Part shown: piece after piece, positions 1-7,532 of the stretch | How the letters are laid out: every line of letters starts with the position of its first letter | Numbering within the stretch: the first letter of the stretch is position 1 | Assembly (NCBI RefSeq): GCF_021603585.1 | Contig: NZ_BQHI01000006.1 | Coordinates: 1 to 64,000, forward strand | Direction of reading: 5' to 3' | DNA length: 64,000 nucleotides | From: Pseudomonas sputi | Lineage (GTDB): Bacteria > Pseudomonadota > Gammaproteobacteria > Pseudomonadales > Pseudomonadaceae | Program-made: the position numbers and the translations under genes | Notes under the pieces: model-generated | Told to the model about the DNA's origin: nothing | Database searches by the model: none | The model's input: only the letters and a program-made list of their open reading frames with translations

Positions 1-96
1 ATGGTGAGTGAGTCGGTCTTGATCTACAACCGTGAGCGTCCGCATCTGTCGTTGAAATACAAAACGCCCGATGCGATGCATCGGGCGTTGGGGTGA
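1..96 (+). CDS. IS3-family transposase OrfB, C-terminal fragment (cut by window edge)
   Basis: The window opens inside a reading frame that ends with the signature of IS3-family integrase-type transposases: YNxxRPHLSL, then KYKTP and a short MHRAL tail before the TGA at 94-96. This is the end of the DDE catalytic domain (rve fold), where the last conserved segment follows the catalytic Glu. Only 31 residues are visible, so the subgroup cannot be named with certainty. The ATG at base 1 is an internal codon, not a start. The element flanks an AT-richer accessory patch. Confidence 0.8.
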   Translation: MVSESVLIYNRERPHLSLKYKTPDAMHRALG

Positions 97-127
97 AACA
101 GGTGTAAACCTATTTCAGGACTAGACA
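1..127 (+). mobile_element. Right end of an IS3-family insertion sequence (partial)
   Basis: The end of an IS3-type transposase reading frame is followed by about 30 bases that look like the terminal repeat, closing with CA at 126-127, as IS3-family ends do (TG...CA). The rest of the element lies left of the window, so neither the other inverted repeat nor a target duplication can be checked. The exact right boundary is inferred from the CA end. Confidence 0.65.
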
Positions 128-144
128 GGTCCCCTTTTTGTTGC

Positions 145-558
145 TTAACCCGCATTGCCGCTACGTGGCTCTGACGGCGCATCAGGGCATTCATCGGTCC
201 ATCGCGTAACCGTCATGTCTTTGAGCTGTTCACCCATGGTGTCAACGCGCAAGCAGGCGCCTTTCTTTGAATAGAACAGGATGCAGCGCGAGCTATCAAA
301 AGAGCAGGTATCGAGTTCCAGGAAATTGCGTGCGGCCAGCTCGCGCTCTACACCACTGTATTCATAGCCATCGCTGGTGTGCATCCGGGTTGGCTTCCAT
401 CCTTGTTCGATCAACTTGGATCTGGCCGACACCAAAGGCTCATCGACGGCGATGCCTGCTGGCCCGTGCTTGTCGTTTGTCGCTTGCGAGCCGCCGGCAA
501 ACGCAAAGCTTGTACCCGCGCAATACATTGCGAGCAGCAGGAGGATCGGGGTGTTCAT
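145..558 (-). CDS. Small exported hypothetical protein
   Basis: A 137-residue protein with a clear Sec signal peptide: a short N-terminus, a hydrophobic stretch (ILLLLAMYCAG) and a probable cleavage after AFA near residue 21. The mature part carries three cysteines (CSF, SSRC, GAC) that could form disulfides in the periplasm. A GGAGG Shine-Dalgarno lies about 10 bases before the ATG at 556-558. No family was recognised. It sits directly beside the IS end and points toward it, so it may be part of the mobile or accessory patch. Confidence 0.65.
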   Translation of the reverse strand: MNTPILLLLAMYCAGTSFAFAGGSQATNDKHGPAGIAVDEPLVSARSKLIEQGWKPTRMHTSDGYEYSGVERELAARNFLELDTCSFDSSRCILFYSKKGACLRVDTMGEQLKDMTVTRWTDECPDAPSEPRSGNAG

Positions 559-831
559 TTAGCAGTTCCTCCAGCTGATTTGTAGCTCGCTAAAAACTTC
601 AGATCATCGGCGTACGGTGGGGGGGGATAGTGGTTGTTCTTGCCTTCATTCCCATCATGGTTCATGGCTATTGCCGTTGGTGATGAGAGTTGGCATCATT
701 TTGCCATCGTCTTAGGCTGCAGCGAGAAGTTGACTGTTCATTTTTTGGGCATTTACCGCTGCTCGACAACACATTTGAATGACGGGCCCAATCTACCGTC
801 ATCCCATTCTCTTTGAAGTGAGGGTTACTGC

Positions 832-2103
832 ATGGATGCAACGGAAGAAGCTGTAGAGGAGTTCCTCTGCTCCCCGAAACTGTCCGAGCTTTGTGAAGTT
901 CTGAAAATCGGCGATGACATCCTTGACGTCATCAACCTCAGTGAAAATCAGCACTCGGATTTCCTTGCCTGGCTATTCGACCCGCGAGAGGGGCATGGGC
1001 AAGGCGATCAGATAGTGAGAGACCTCCTGATCAGTGCAACTCAAGCCGTGGCTGAATGTGGCTTGGACGGAAGAAGTACCACGTCCCGCTTTTTTGCCGA
1101 ATGGCCTCCCTCCAGAATTCGAACGACCAGCTTCGGTAGTGTTTTTACAGCCCGTGAGTTAGGGCTGAAGGCCGCTGAGCGAGTTGATTTGTTTGTGATC
1201 GATCCGGACAACAAATTCGTGTTGCTGATCGAGAACAAAGCTGGCACTGCACATAGTCAGCAACAGTTGGATGGATATCGGACCAACTGGCAAGAGGTAG
1301 TAGCCAGCAATGCTCATCTGAAAGACTACAGTAGTGTCCATATTGCCTTGGATCGAGATTTTGTATCCGGGGACTGGTCGGAATGCCCCTCGAATGGCTA
1401 TTGGCTGCATTTGGGGTACGACTGGCTAAAAGCATCGGCCGACCGTGCGGTACTGCACATGGAACGCGGTAACGCTGCGGCGAGGTTAGTAGTGAGTTAC
1501 TGCAACAGACAAACCGAGTGGGAAAGTCCTGCAAACCAGCGCGCGATCACTTTGGCTGCAGAGTTGCATCAATTGCATGGTCCTGCTGTCAGGCACATGC
1601 TTGAAGCCAACACAGGACGTCTTGAGAAGTGCTGGTTACAAGACGGTAGCTCAACGCATATGATTTTCATGCTGCAGAATAAAGCGGCGTTTGCGTTACT
1701 TCGCGACACTCAGGGCATGGCATCCATTAGAGAAATGTTATTGGCCAAGGTGCCTGGATTTACCAGGAAATCTATCGACCATGCCCGTGCTTGGCTGGCC
1801 GTATGTCCTCCAGGTTGGGAACAGTTTGTCAGGGAGCAGTATTGGCCGGTTTATCTCCATGTGAGGTACTCGGACGGCACGAAAACGAAATACGATGTTG
1901 CTTTGGTGCTCGACGTTGCCCAAGCAAAGTCCGAGGCCGAGGGAGAACAGTTACGGGAATATCTCAAAGTATTTGATAGTCGCTTTGGTAAACATCAGGG
2001 AACGTCATTTCGTAAGGTTTTTCTTAATCGGGAACTTGGAGTTGTTGACTTGGTTCGTAAGCTTGAGGAGCATGCGAGGCGATTGAAAACAGTTTGTGCG
2101 TAG
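832..2103 (+). CDS. PD-(D/E)XK nuclease superfamily protein
   Basis: A 423-residue protein whose first 140 residues carry the layout of the PD-(D/E)XK_4 family: an early Glu/Ser helix (LSENQHSDFLAWLFDP, residues 43-58), then a core with VDLFVID near residue 125 and LLIENKAG near residue 137. The Asp and the ExK triad are the metal-binding catalytic residues of this fold. The C-terminal half has no recognised domain and may bind DNA or a partner. A purine-rich ribosome site (gtgaggg) precedes the ATG. Members are common in genomic islands and many are linked to defence or DNA repair, but the substrate cannot be deduced. It is followed by a second nuclease-like gene on the same strand. Confidence 0.8.
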   Translation: MDATEEAVEEFLCSPKLSELCEVLKIGDDILDVINLSENQHSDFLAWLFDPREGHGQGDQIVRDLLISATQAVAECGLDGRSTTSRFFAEWPPSRIRTTSFGSVFTARELGLKAAERVDLFVIDPDNKFVLLIENKAGTAHSQQQLDGYRTNWQEVVASNAHLKDYSSVHIALDRDFVSGDWSECPSNGYWLHLGYDWLKASADRAVLHMERGNAAARLVVSYCNRQTEWESPANQRAITLAAELHQLHGPAVRHMLEANTGRLEKCWLQDGSSTHMIFMLQNKAAFALLRDTQGMASIREMLLAKVPGFTRKSIDHARAWLAVCPPGWEQFVREQYWPVYLHVRYSDGTKTKYDVALVLDVAQAKSEAEGEQLREYLKVFDSRFGKHQGTSFRKVFLNRELGVVDLVRKLEEHARRLKTVCA

Positions 2104-2231
2104 GGATTGTTGAAGTTGTGTGCGTGAATAATCCTTACCGGAGTTGGTTTTAAAAGGGAGCAGGTCTTCTATTTTATAATAAAGGATCGAGCTGAATTTA
2201 TTTTGTGGATTTTTATATATAAGGATATGTC

Positions 2232-2732
2232 ATGTTGGTGCCAAATATAAATCGCACTGAAGCTCAAAGTGCCATGGAGCTCGCAGAAGAACTAATAATT
2301 CCCTATAAAGAGGATCTTGAGTACCAAACGCTTCAGCTAGAGTTTTCTAAAAAAGAGCTTTTAGCGGCTCAGGCTCTTGTCTCGATCATAAAGCGCAGCG
2401 AAATTAGAAGTAAAGTACTTAAAGATTGTGCTGAATTTGGTAGCTGCTATACGAATAAGTTAGATAATGGCGATTTGCAGCGGTGCGAGCAATTTGTATC
2501 TACTCTCGAATATAGAGTAATGGCGTTTTCTCGAAGGATCGATAGGTGTAACGAAGCGATTGATTTGCTAAATAATGACATTTCGGATTTAAAGAAAATT
2601 TTAGATACTCCGTTTGGAAATATGTATGTCTATCTTGCTTGCATTGGAGAAGGGCCTGGGTGGGCATTTTTTACATATAGGCCAGAAAAGTGGCTGGCGC
2701 GCTGGACAAGATCACTGCGTTCGAGAGCATAA
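2232..2732 (+). CDS. Hypothetical helical protein, probable 5' part of a frameshifted gene
   Basis: A 166-residue frame starting at ATG 2232, with a good AAGGAT ribosome site 6 bases upstream. The protein is largely charged and helical (residues 10-130), with probable coiled-coil stretches and cysteines, and it ends in a Trp/Tyr-rich segment. Its base composition is visibly AT-richer than the T2SS genes to the right, which suggests transfer. Its last codons overlap another open frame (2681-2884), which itself overlaps a third frame (2817-3524) that is again in the same phase as this one. The simplest reading is one gene of about 430 codons broken by two compensating frameshifts. Two independent small genes remain possible. 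Confidence 0.55.
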   Translation: MLVPNINRTEAQSAMELAEELIIPYKEDLEYQTLQLEFSKKELLAAQALVSIIKRSEIRSKVLKDCAEFGSCYTNKLDNGDLQRCEQFVSTLEYRVMAFSRRIDRCNEAIDLLNNDISDLKKILDTPFGNMYVYLACIGEGPGWAFFTYRPEKWLARWTRSLRSRA

Positions 2733-2884
2733 CCGCCAACAAAAAAGGATCGTTCCGCTTTCTGAAAAGTGAAAATGAATCCATATCCGATCTATTGAGA
2801 CTCAAGCAGTTATGTAATGGCGTGCCCGTGGAATGGGTTTTGTACGAGGCTGTTAAGTGTGTACGAAGAAAAGATAAGAGTTAA
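2690..2884 (+). pseudogene. Middle, out-of-phase segment of the frameshifted nuclease-like gene
   Basis: This frame is open from the TAG at 2678-2680 to the TAA at 2882-2884, with GTG 2690 as the only early start. It is shifted by -1 relative to the frames on both sides. Its translation (ALDKITAFES..., then EWVLYEAV) is protein-like and continues naturally from the Trp-rich end of the upstream frame. No ribosome site is seen before the GTG. It reads as the connecting part of one original gene rather than as a gene of its own. Confidence 0.45.
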
Positions 2885-3524
2885 GGTAAAAGAGTACTTT
2901 CGAGGCGCTTGCGAAAGTTTGGATAGGCGGCGTTACTCGCAAGAAAGTGCATATGTTGATGCTTTTATTGCAAGGCTTGAAGGGAAGCTGGATATTGGCG
3001 CGGATCACGGCGTCATACGATTTACGCCAACAATTGTGGCGGATCGTGGTGCGGGCTCTGCAGAGAGTAAATTTGGGGCTGATTTCGCAATTGTCTTTCA
3101 GAGCAAGGGAGTAGCGCACCCGATTAGAAAGGCCATTATTTCCCAAGCAAAGAATGGAATGGTAGATACGCTATCTAAAACCGAAAAAAATCGATTGGCT
3201 GCGCAATGCCGTAAAATGGCGCATATTACTAATAGTTATATTGTGCTCGAAGCCCCAGTTGTCAGCGGTGCGATGCCAACAGTTAAAATTGGCGATCCTC
3301 AAACTGGATTGTGGGAGAGGGATAGTATAGATTTTGATGATTATTTTTTAGAGCAAATATTATCCTGTGAACACGGAGATAGGAGGGAAAGCTTTATCGA
3401 TGGTGTTGCAGATAGTAAGCTCTCAGGAATAAAAGTTGATGTAAATGACCTTGAGTACACTCCGAAAACAACGCCTAGAAAAAGGCGCGCTCCGAGAAAG
3501 TATAGTGATGATATGGAGCCGTAA
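2817..3524 (+). CDS. Restriction-endonuclease-like hypothetical protein (probable 3' part of frameshifted gene)
   Basis: The 235-residue frame contains a segment typical of restriction-like folds: ESKFGADF (about residue 82), followed by a strand ending ISQAKN (about residue 109). This is a D...QxK variant of the PD-(D/E)XK motif. A basic tail (RKRRAPRK) ends the protein and could contact nucleic acid. The ATG at 2817 has no convincing ribosome site and lies inside the preceding out-of-phase segment, so this is probably the C-terminal catalytic part of a longer protein starting at 2232. The sequence is AT-rich like its 5' part. The nuclease assignment rests on the short motif only. Confidence 0.55.
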   Translation: MACPWNGFCTRLLSVYEEKIRVKVKEYFRGACESLDRRRYSQESAYVDAFIARLEGKLDIGADHGVIRFTPTIVADRGAGSAESKFGADFAIVFQSKGVAHPIRKAIISQAKNGMVDTLSKTEKNRLAAQCRKMAHITNSYIVLEAPVVSGAMPTVKIGDPQTGLWERDSIDFDDYFLEQILSCEHGDRRESFIDGVADSKLSGIKVDVNDLEYTPKTTPRKRRAPRKYSDDMEP

Positions 3525-3904
3525 TATCTAAGAAGTTATGCAAGTCACGCGTTGGCACGGCATTGTCCATCCCTCAATTAATCATTAAGCCTTTCTCAGA
3601 AAATAAAACCGCCTCCTTTGGTTGCTTTGTTTACTTTGTTTGGCCCCAATGATTCGCTGTGGTTGGTCAGGAAAAATTCGGCCCCTCATCCCAACCCTCT
3701 CCCGGAGCGAGAGGTGGGCGACGGAGGTGTCTGGAGTTGTCATCGACCTGAGCGACCGAGTCGATTATGGGGTTGGAGGCAGGCGTTCAAGTTGACTATG
3801 GGTTCAACGCAGTTCGGGCGAGCTGGTGAAGATTTTCAGGCGGGTGTCGGAAATGTCTCACGGTCGATTCGCTTACATACGAGCGGTCCTACGCTTTGGA
3901 AGGG
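3525..3904. other. Intergenic stretch between accessory patch and T2SS locus
   Basis: No supported gene. It begins AT-rich like the left flank, then from about 3680 becomes a GC-richer mosaic typical of Pseudomonas intergenic repeats (cccctcatcccaaccc motif and a small CCTCTC/GAGAGG hairpin, then a segment containing gcgaccgagtcga). In P. aeruginosa I recall GspC, GspH and GspJ equivalents lying next to gspI, but I see no residue of them here. Confidence 0.6.
3681..3780. repeat. Pseudomonas-type intergenic repeat with hairpin
   Basis: The cccctcatcccaaccctctc stretch followed by a complementary gagagg forms a short hairpin (3696-3714), then the motif cgacctgagcgaccgagtcg. Similar mosaics are common between Pseudomonas genes. 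The extent is approximate, and no function is claimed. Confidence 0.5.
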
Positions 3905-4285
3905 CTAGGGATTCTCGGGGCGGCTAAGCAACGTCTCCAGCCGAGCCAGCGGCGGCGCTTCCTGGTTGCGATCGAAGACTTGCACACCGACCTTGAGCAA
4001 CCGTCCATTCTCCACCCCCCCAATCACCTGCTCACACCGCAACAACAACCGCCCCTGATCACACTCCACTGCCTTGACCCCCATCGGCAATCGCCCTTCC
4101 AGCCTCAATTCCGCCATCCGGCTCTGCGCCGCAATCATCGCAATCGATCGATCCCGCAAAACCCCGCTGCTCTGCGTCATCAACCCCGCCACGCGCACAG
4201 CGGCGGACATGGCCACGGCGATGATCGCCAGCGCGACGAGCACTTCAATCAGGGTAAATCCGGCTTGCGGGGAGGGGGTGCGCAT
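3905..4285 (-). CDS. gspI: T2SS minor pseudopilin GspI
   Basis: Start chosen at 4285 because it gives a short prepilin leader (MRTPSPQAG) directly before the processing site G|FTLIEVLVALAI. An in-frame GTG at 4354 would add 23 unlikely residues. The 126-residue product has the N-methylated Phe+1 and Glu+5 of type IV-like pseudopilins, a single hydrophobic helix, and a short globular domain containing two cysteines (CDQ, RCE). GspI is a tip pseudopilin that assembles with GspJ and GspK on the periplasmic pseudopilus. It is divergent from gspG, as hxcV is from hxcT in P. aeruginosa. No GspH, GspJ or GspC gene follows it. Confidence 0.88.
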   Translation of the reverse strand: MRTPSPQAGFTLIEVLVALAIIAVAMSAAVRVAGLMTQSSGVLRDRSIAMIAAQSRMAELRLEGRLPMGVKAVECDQGRLLLRCEQVIGGVENGRLLKVGVQVFDRNQEAPPLARLETLLSRPENP

Positions 4286-4431
4286 CGGGGGCTCGGGCGG
4301 TCGGGCGGCCCTTGACGCTAACGCCCGTGCTTGACGGCTTGACGACGAAAACACCCGAGGATTTTCAACATCCCTGACATATCTTCTTGCAACACTGCGC
4401 GTCGAATCGAATCAAGCCAGGGAATGACGAG

Positions 4432-4890
4432 ATGGATATCGCGCAATTCAAACAGCCCAATCGACCGAGCCGGATGCCCCGTGGGCAGCAGGGTTTTACG
4501 CTGATCGAGATCATGGTGGTCGTGGTGATTCTCGGGATTCTGGCGGCGATGGTGGTGCCCAAGGTGCTCGACCGGCCGGATCAGGCGCGGGCCACGGCGG
4601 CGAAGCAGGACATTGGCGGGTTGATGCAGGCGCTGAAGCTGTATCGCCTCGATCACGGCACTTACCCGAGCCAGAGTCAGGGCCTGAAAGTGCTGGTGGA
4701 GCGGCCGGCCGATGCGAAGAATACCAACTGGCGCTCGTACCTGGAGCGCCTGCCGAATGACCCGTGGGGTCGTCCATATCAGTACCTCAATCCCGGTGCC
4801 AACGGCGAAATCGACATCTTTTCCCTCGGCGCCGACGGCCAGCCTGACGGCGATGGCGTGAATGCCGACATCGGTTCCTGGCAGTTGTAA
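4432..4890 (+). CDS. gspG: T2SS major pseudopilin GspG
   Basis: Start 4432 is preferred over an upstream in-frame ATG (4387) because of the agggaatgacgag ribosome region just before it. The 152-residue prepilin has the cleavage motif QQG|FTLIEIMVVVVILG, a core with YRLDHGTYPSQSQGL and LPNDPWGRPYQY, and the C-terminal acidic loop (GADGQPDGDG) that binds calcium in GspG proteins. It is the main subunit of the pseudopilus that pushes substrates through the secretin. It is the first gene of the plus-strand operon, and gspK follows after 8 bases. Confidence 0.95.
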   Translation: MDIAQFKQPNRPSRMPRGQQGFTLIEIMVVVVILGILAAMVVPKVLDRPDQARATAAKQDIGGLMQALKLYRLDHGTYPSQSQGLKVLVERPADAKNTNWRSYLERLPNDPWGRPYQYLNPGANGEIDIFSLGADGQPDGDGVNADIGSWQL

Positions 4891-4898
4891 GGCCGCTC

Positions 4899-5852
4899 AT
4901 GAACAGCCAATCGAACCAGCAGGGGATGGCGATCATCAGTGCGCTGCTGATTGCGGCGGTGGTCGCGGTGATCGCCGCCGGCATGCTGACCCGCCAAAGC
5001 GTTGCGACCCGGGCGCTGGAAGCCGAACAACTACGGGTGCAGGGCCGTTGGCTGTTGCACGGCGGGTTGGAGATCAGCCGGCAATTGTTATGGGACGCCC
5101 GTCAGCGCGATCCGCTGACCCGACTCGATCAACCGTGGGCACAGCGGTTGAACACCCAGGGTTTCGAGGGGCGGCTGGAGGACGAGCAGGGCAAGTTCAA
5201 CCTGCGCAATCTGGTGGCCAACGAGCGGATCGATGATGCGCAGGTGCAGGCGTTCGAGCGTTTGTGCGAGTTGATTGGAGTGAGCAGCGGCTTGAGCCGG
5301 CGCATCAGTCAGCGGGTGATCGGCTCTTATCCGCACCTGTTGAATGCCCAAGTGGTGGACAAGCCTGTGGCGAAAAACACGTTCGACAGTGGGCGCGCCA
5401 CGTCGCCGTCCGCGTCGCGCAAACCGCAATCGCCGACCTTGCCGATGCTGCGCACGCTGGACGATTTGCGCAGTGTCGACGGGGTCAACGATGCGCTGTT
5501 GGCGAAACTGGCGCCGTACCTGACGGTGATTCCGGCGACCACCTGGCTCAATGGCAACACGGCCACCGCGCCGGTGCTGGCGGCTTATGTGCCGGGGCTG
5601 TCGCTGGAGCGGGCGCAGGCGTTGATCAATGAGCGCGATGCCGGGCGCTGGTTCATCAATCGCGGGGATTTCGTCAATCGCCTGCGCCTGCCGCAATTGG
5701 AGATCACCAGCGTCAAGGTCGGCATCACCAGCGACTGGTTCCGGCTGCGCGGGCAGGCGCGGCGGGATCAGCGACGGGTGAGCCTCGATGCGTTGCTGCA
5801 TCGCAGTCAGGATCGGTTGCCGCAAGTGATCTGGTCGCGGGTGGGCGTATGA
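4899..5852 (+). CDS. gspK: T2SS minor pseudopilin GspK
   Basis: A 317-residue pseudopilin, the longest of the class. The N-terminus reads QQG|MAIISALLIAAVV, lacking the Glu at +5, as expected for GspK, which caps the pseudopilus tip. The body has the family motifs EDEQGKFNLRNLV (about residue 88) and two helix-hairpin-like segments (LRSVDGVND, ARWFINRGDF). It would form the tip complex with GspI and GspJ, the latter not found here. It overlaps gspL by 4 bases (ATGA), so translation is coupled. Confidence 0.92.
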   Translation: MNSQSNQQGMAIISALLIAAVVAVIAAGMLTRQSVATRALEAEQLRVQGRWLLHGGLEISRQLLWDARQRDPLTRLDQPWAQRLNTQGFEGRLEDEQGKFNLRNLVANERIDDAQVQAFERLCELIGVSSGLSRRISQRVIGSYPHLLNAQVVDKPVAKNTFDSGRATSPSASRKPQSPTLPMLRTLDDLRSVDGVNDALLAKLAPYLTVIPATTWLNGNTATAPVLAAYVPGLSLERAQALINERDAGRWFINRGDFVNRLRLPQLEITSVKVGITSDWFRLRGQARRDQRRVSLDALLHRSQDRLPQVIWSRVGV

Positions 5853-6994
5853 GCGCGTTGCGTGTGAGTTTGCCGCCGCTGGCGGAGCTGGGTCTCGACA
5901 TTGAAGTGGATTGTGCGTGGCTGGATCGTCAGGGGCAGGTCACTCGCCAGGAACGTGTGCGGCTCGGCGCACTGCCGAAGCAACCGCTGGTGTGCTTTCT
6001 GCACCCGTCGGACAGCCTGTTGGCGAGCATTGATTTGCCGCCGCTGCCGGCGAACAAAACTGCTGCGGCGGTGCAATGTGCGGCGCAGGCCTTGATGCTC
6101 GGTGACAGCGCCGAGATGCACATCGCCCACAGCGCTCGTAATGAAAGCGGCCAGGTGCAGATTGCCTGGGTAGCCCGCAAGGATTTGCAGCACCTCGGGC
6201 AGTTCGGTTTGCACCTCAAAGGCCTGTACCCGGCGGCCTACAGCTTGCCGGTGATGGCGGGCGGCGTCGGCTGCCTGCATGACGAGCATCTGTTGCTGCG
6301 CCACGGCCCGAATGCGGCGCAGGTGCAGCCGATGATCGACGAAGCCTGGCTGCTGGAAACCGGTCTGCCGACACACTGGATCGGTGACGGCGCCCCCGAA
6401 TCGGTGCAATCAAAATTGGCTGACACGCAGCGTTGCGTAGGCCCGTTGCCAAACTGGGGCCTTCACGGTGGCCTCCAGCAACCGGGCCGCGAACATCGCG
6501 GCTGGGGCAGGGCGCTCGGTTGCTGTGCGCTGGCACTGGCGGTGTGGGTGATTGGTTTGAATCTGTACGCCGCTCGCGAGGCCGGGCAGGGCCAGCAACT
6601 CAAGGCGCAGATGGCGCAGCGGGTGAAGCAAGCGTTCCCCGAATTGCCGGTGATCCTCAATCCGTTGCAACAGGCCCGTCAGCAAATCGCGGCGCGTCAG
6701 CAAGGCGCGGTGGATGCGCCGGGGCAGGATTTCACGCGGCTGGTGTCGCAGGCCGGCAGTGGCATGCCGTCCATGGCGGGCACGGTGCAGCGGCTGGAGT
6801 TTGTCGACGGTGCGTTGCAGCTGAGTCTGCTGCCCGAGGCCCGGCGTTCGGGCAACGACAAGGATTGGCAAGGCGCGCTGGCTCAGGCCGGTATCAGCAT
6901 CAGCCCGAATGACGACGGCTGGGTCTTGCGCCCGGCCGGTGAGGCGACCGCCGCCACCGGCAACGACGACAGCAGCGGAGCCGAAGATGAATAG
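5849..6994 (+). CDS. gspL: T2SS inner-membrane assembly protein GspL
   Basis: A 381-residue bitopic protein. The N-terminal part (residues 1-200) resembles the actin-like cytoplasmic GspL domain that recruits the GspE ATPase. A single transmembrane helix (CALALAVWVIGLNLYA) lies near residue 230, followed by a periplasmic ferredoxin-like region of about 130 residues. The start overlaps the gspK stop, and the end overlaps gspM by 8 bases. The sequence is divergent from enterobacterial GspL, and the call rests on both topology and position. Confidence 0.85.
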   Translation: MSALRVSLPPLAELGLDIEVDCAWLDRQGQVTRQERVRLGALPKQPLVCFLHPSDSLLASIDLPPLPANKTAAAVQCAAQALMLGDSAEMHIAHSARNESGQVQIAWVARKDLQHLGQFGLHLKGLYPAAYSLPVMAGGVGCLHDEHLLLRHGPNAAQVQPMIDEAWLLETGLPTHWIGDGAPESVQSKLADTQRCVGPLPNWGLHGGLQQPGREHRGWGRALGCCALALAVWVIGLNLYAAREAGQGQQLKAQMAQRVKQAFPELPVILNPLQQARQQIAARQQGAVDAPGQDFTRLVSQAGSGMPSMAGTVQRLEFVDGALQLSLLPEARRSGNDKDWQGALAQAGISISPNDDGWVLRPAGEATAATGNDDSSGAEDE

Positions 6995-7532
6995 CCCCTC
7001 GCTTGCGAAATACCGCGCCGGTTGGCAGCGCTTCAATGCTCAGTTGCAGGCCCGTTGGCAGCCGTTGGCGCAGCGGGAAAAACGCATGGTCGGCGGCATG
7101 GCGGCGCTGTTGTTGGGGCTTTTTGTGTGGGTGGCGTTGATTGAGCCGCCGCTGAAGAAGATCGCCGCCTCGCAAGTCGAAACCCCGAAACTGCGCGCCC
7201 AGGCCGAAGCGCTAGAAGTGCTGTTGCGCGACGTCAGCGTGCGCCCCGACGGGCAGAACCTGGAGCAGTCGCTGCAACAGACGTTGCAGGCCAGCGGACT
7301 GGGCGGCCATTACCAATTGGCGGCCGCGTCCGCCGGCTGGCAGCTGACCTTCGACGCGGCACCGGCCGACGCCGTGCTCGACTGGCTGCTGAGCCAACCG
7401 CGGAATTTTTCACTGCAAGTGGTCGAGGCCCGTCTGCAACGCGCAGACGACGCCGCGACCGATGACACCGCCGGCACTCTGTCGGGCACCGTACGCATGG
7501 ATCAGGCGCTGGGCGCTAAGGAAGCTTCATGA
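6987..7532 (+). CDS. gspM: T2SS inner-membrane protein GspM
   Basis: Start at 6987 (ATG within the gspL end), chosen because an upstream in-frame start (6909) would lie deep in gspL. The 181-residue product has a cytoplasmic N-terminus rich in Arg/Gln, one membrane helix (GGMAALLLGLFVWVALI, about residues 35-51) and a periplasmic domain. Dimers of GspM stabilise GspL at the inner-membrane platform. It overlaps gspD by 4 bases. Identification is mainly by topology and by its fixed place between gspL and gspD. Confidence 0.82.
   Translation: MNSPSLAKYRAGWQRFNAQLQARWQPLAQREKRMVGGMAALLLGLFVWVALIEPPLKKIAASQVETPKLRAQAEALEVLLRDVSVRPDGQNLEQSLQQTLQASGLGGHYQLAAASAGWQLTFDAAPADAVLDWLLSQPRNFSLQVVEARLQRADDAATDDTAGTLSGTVRMDQALGAKEAS

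Noticed and set aside
634-816. 60-residue frame before the PD-(D/E)XK gene
   Set aside because: No ribosome site, no protein-like pattern; reads as intergenic.
2684-2692. Programmed -1 frameshift site in the nuclease-like gene
   Set aside because: Only a weak gaaaag run, no heptamer or stimulatory hairpin, and a second opposite shift would also be required.
5088-5825. 245-residue minus-strand frame over gspK
   Set aside because: Arg/Gln/Pro-rich shadow of gspK without motifs.
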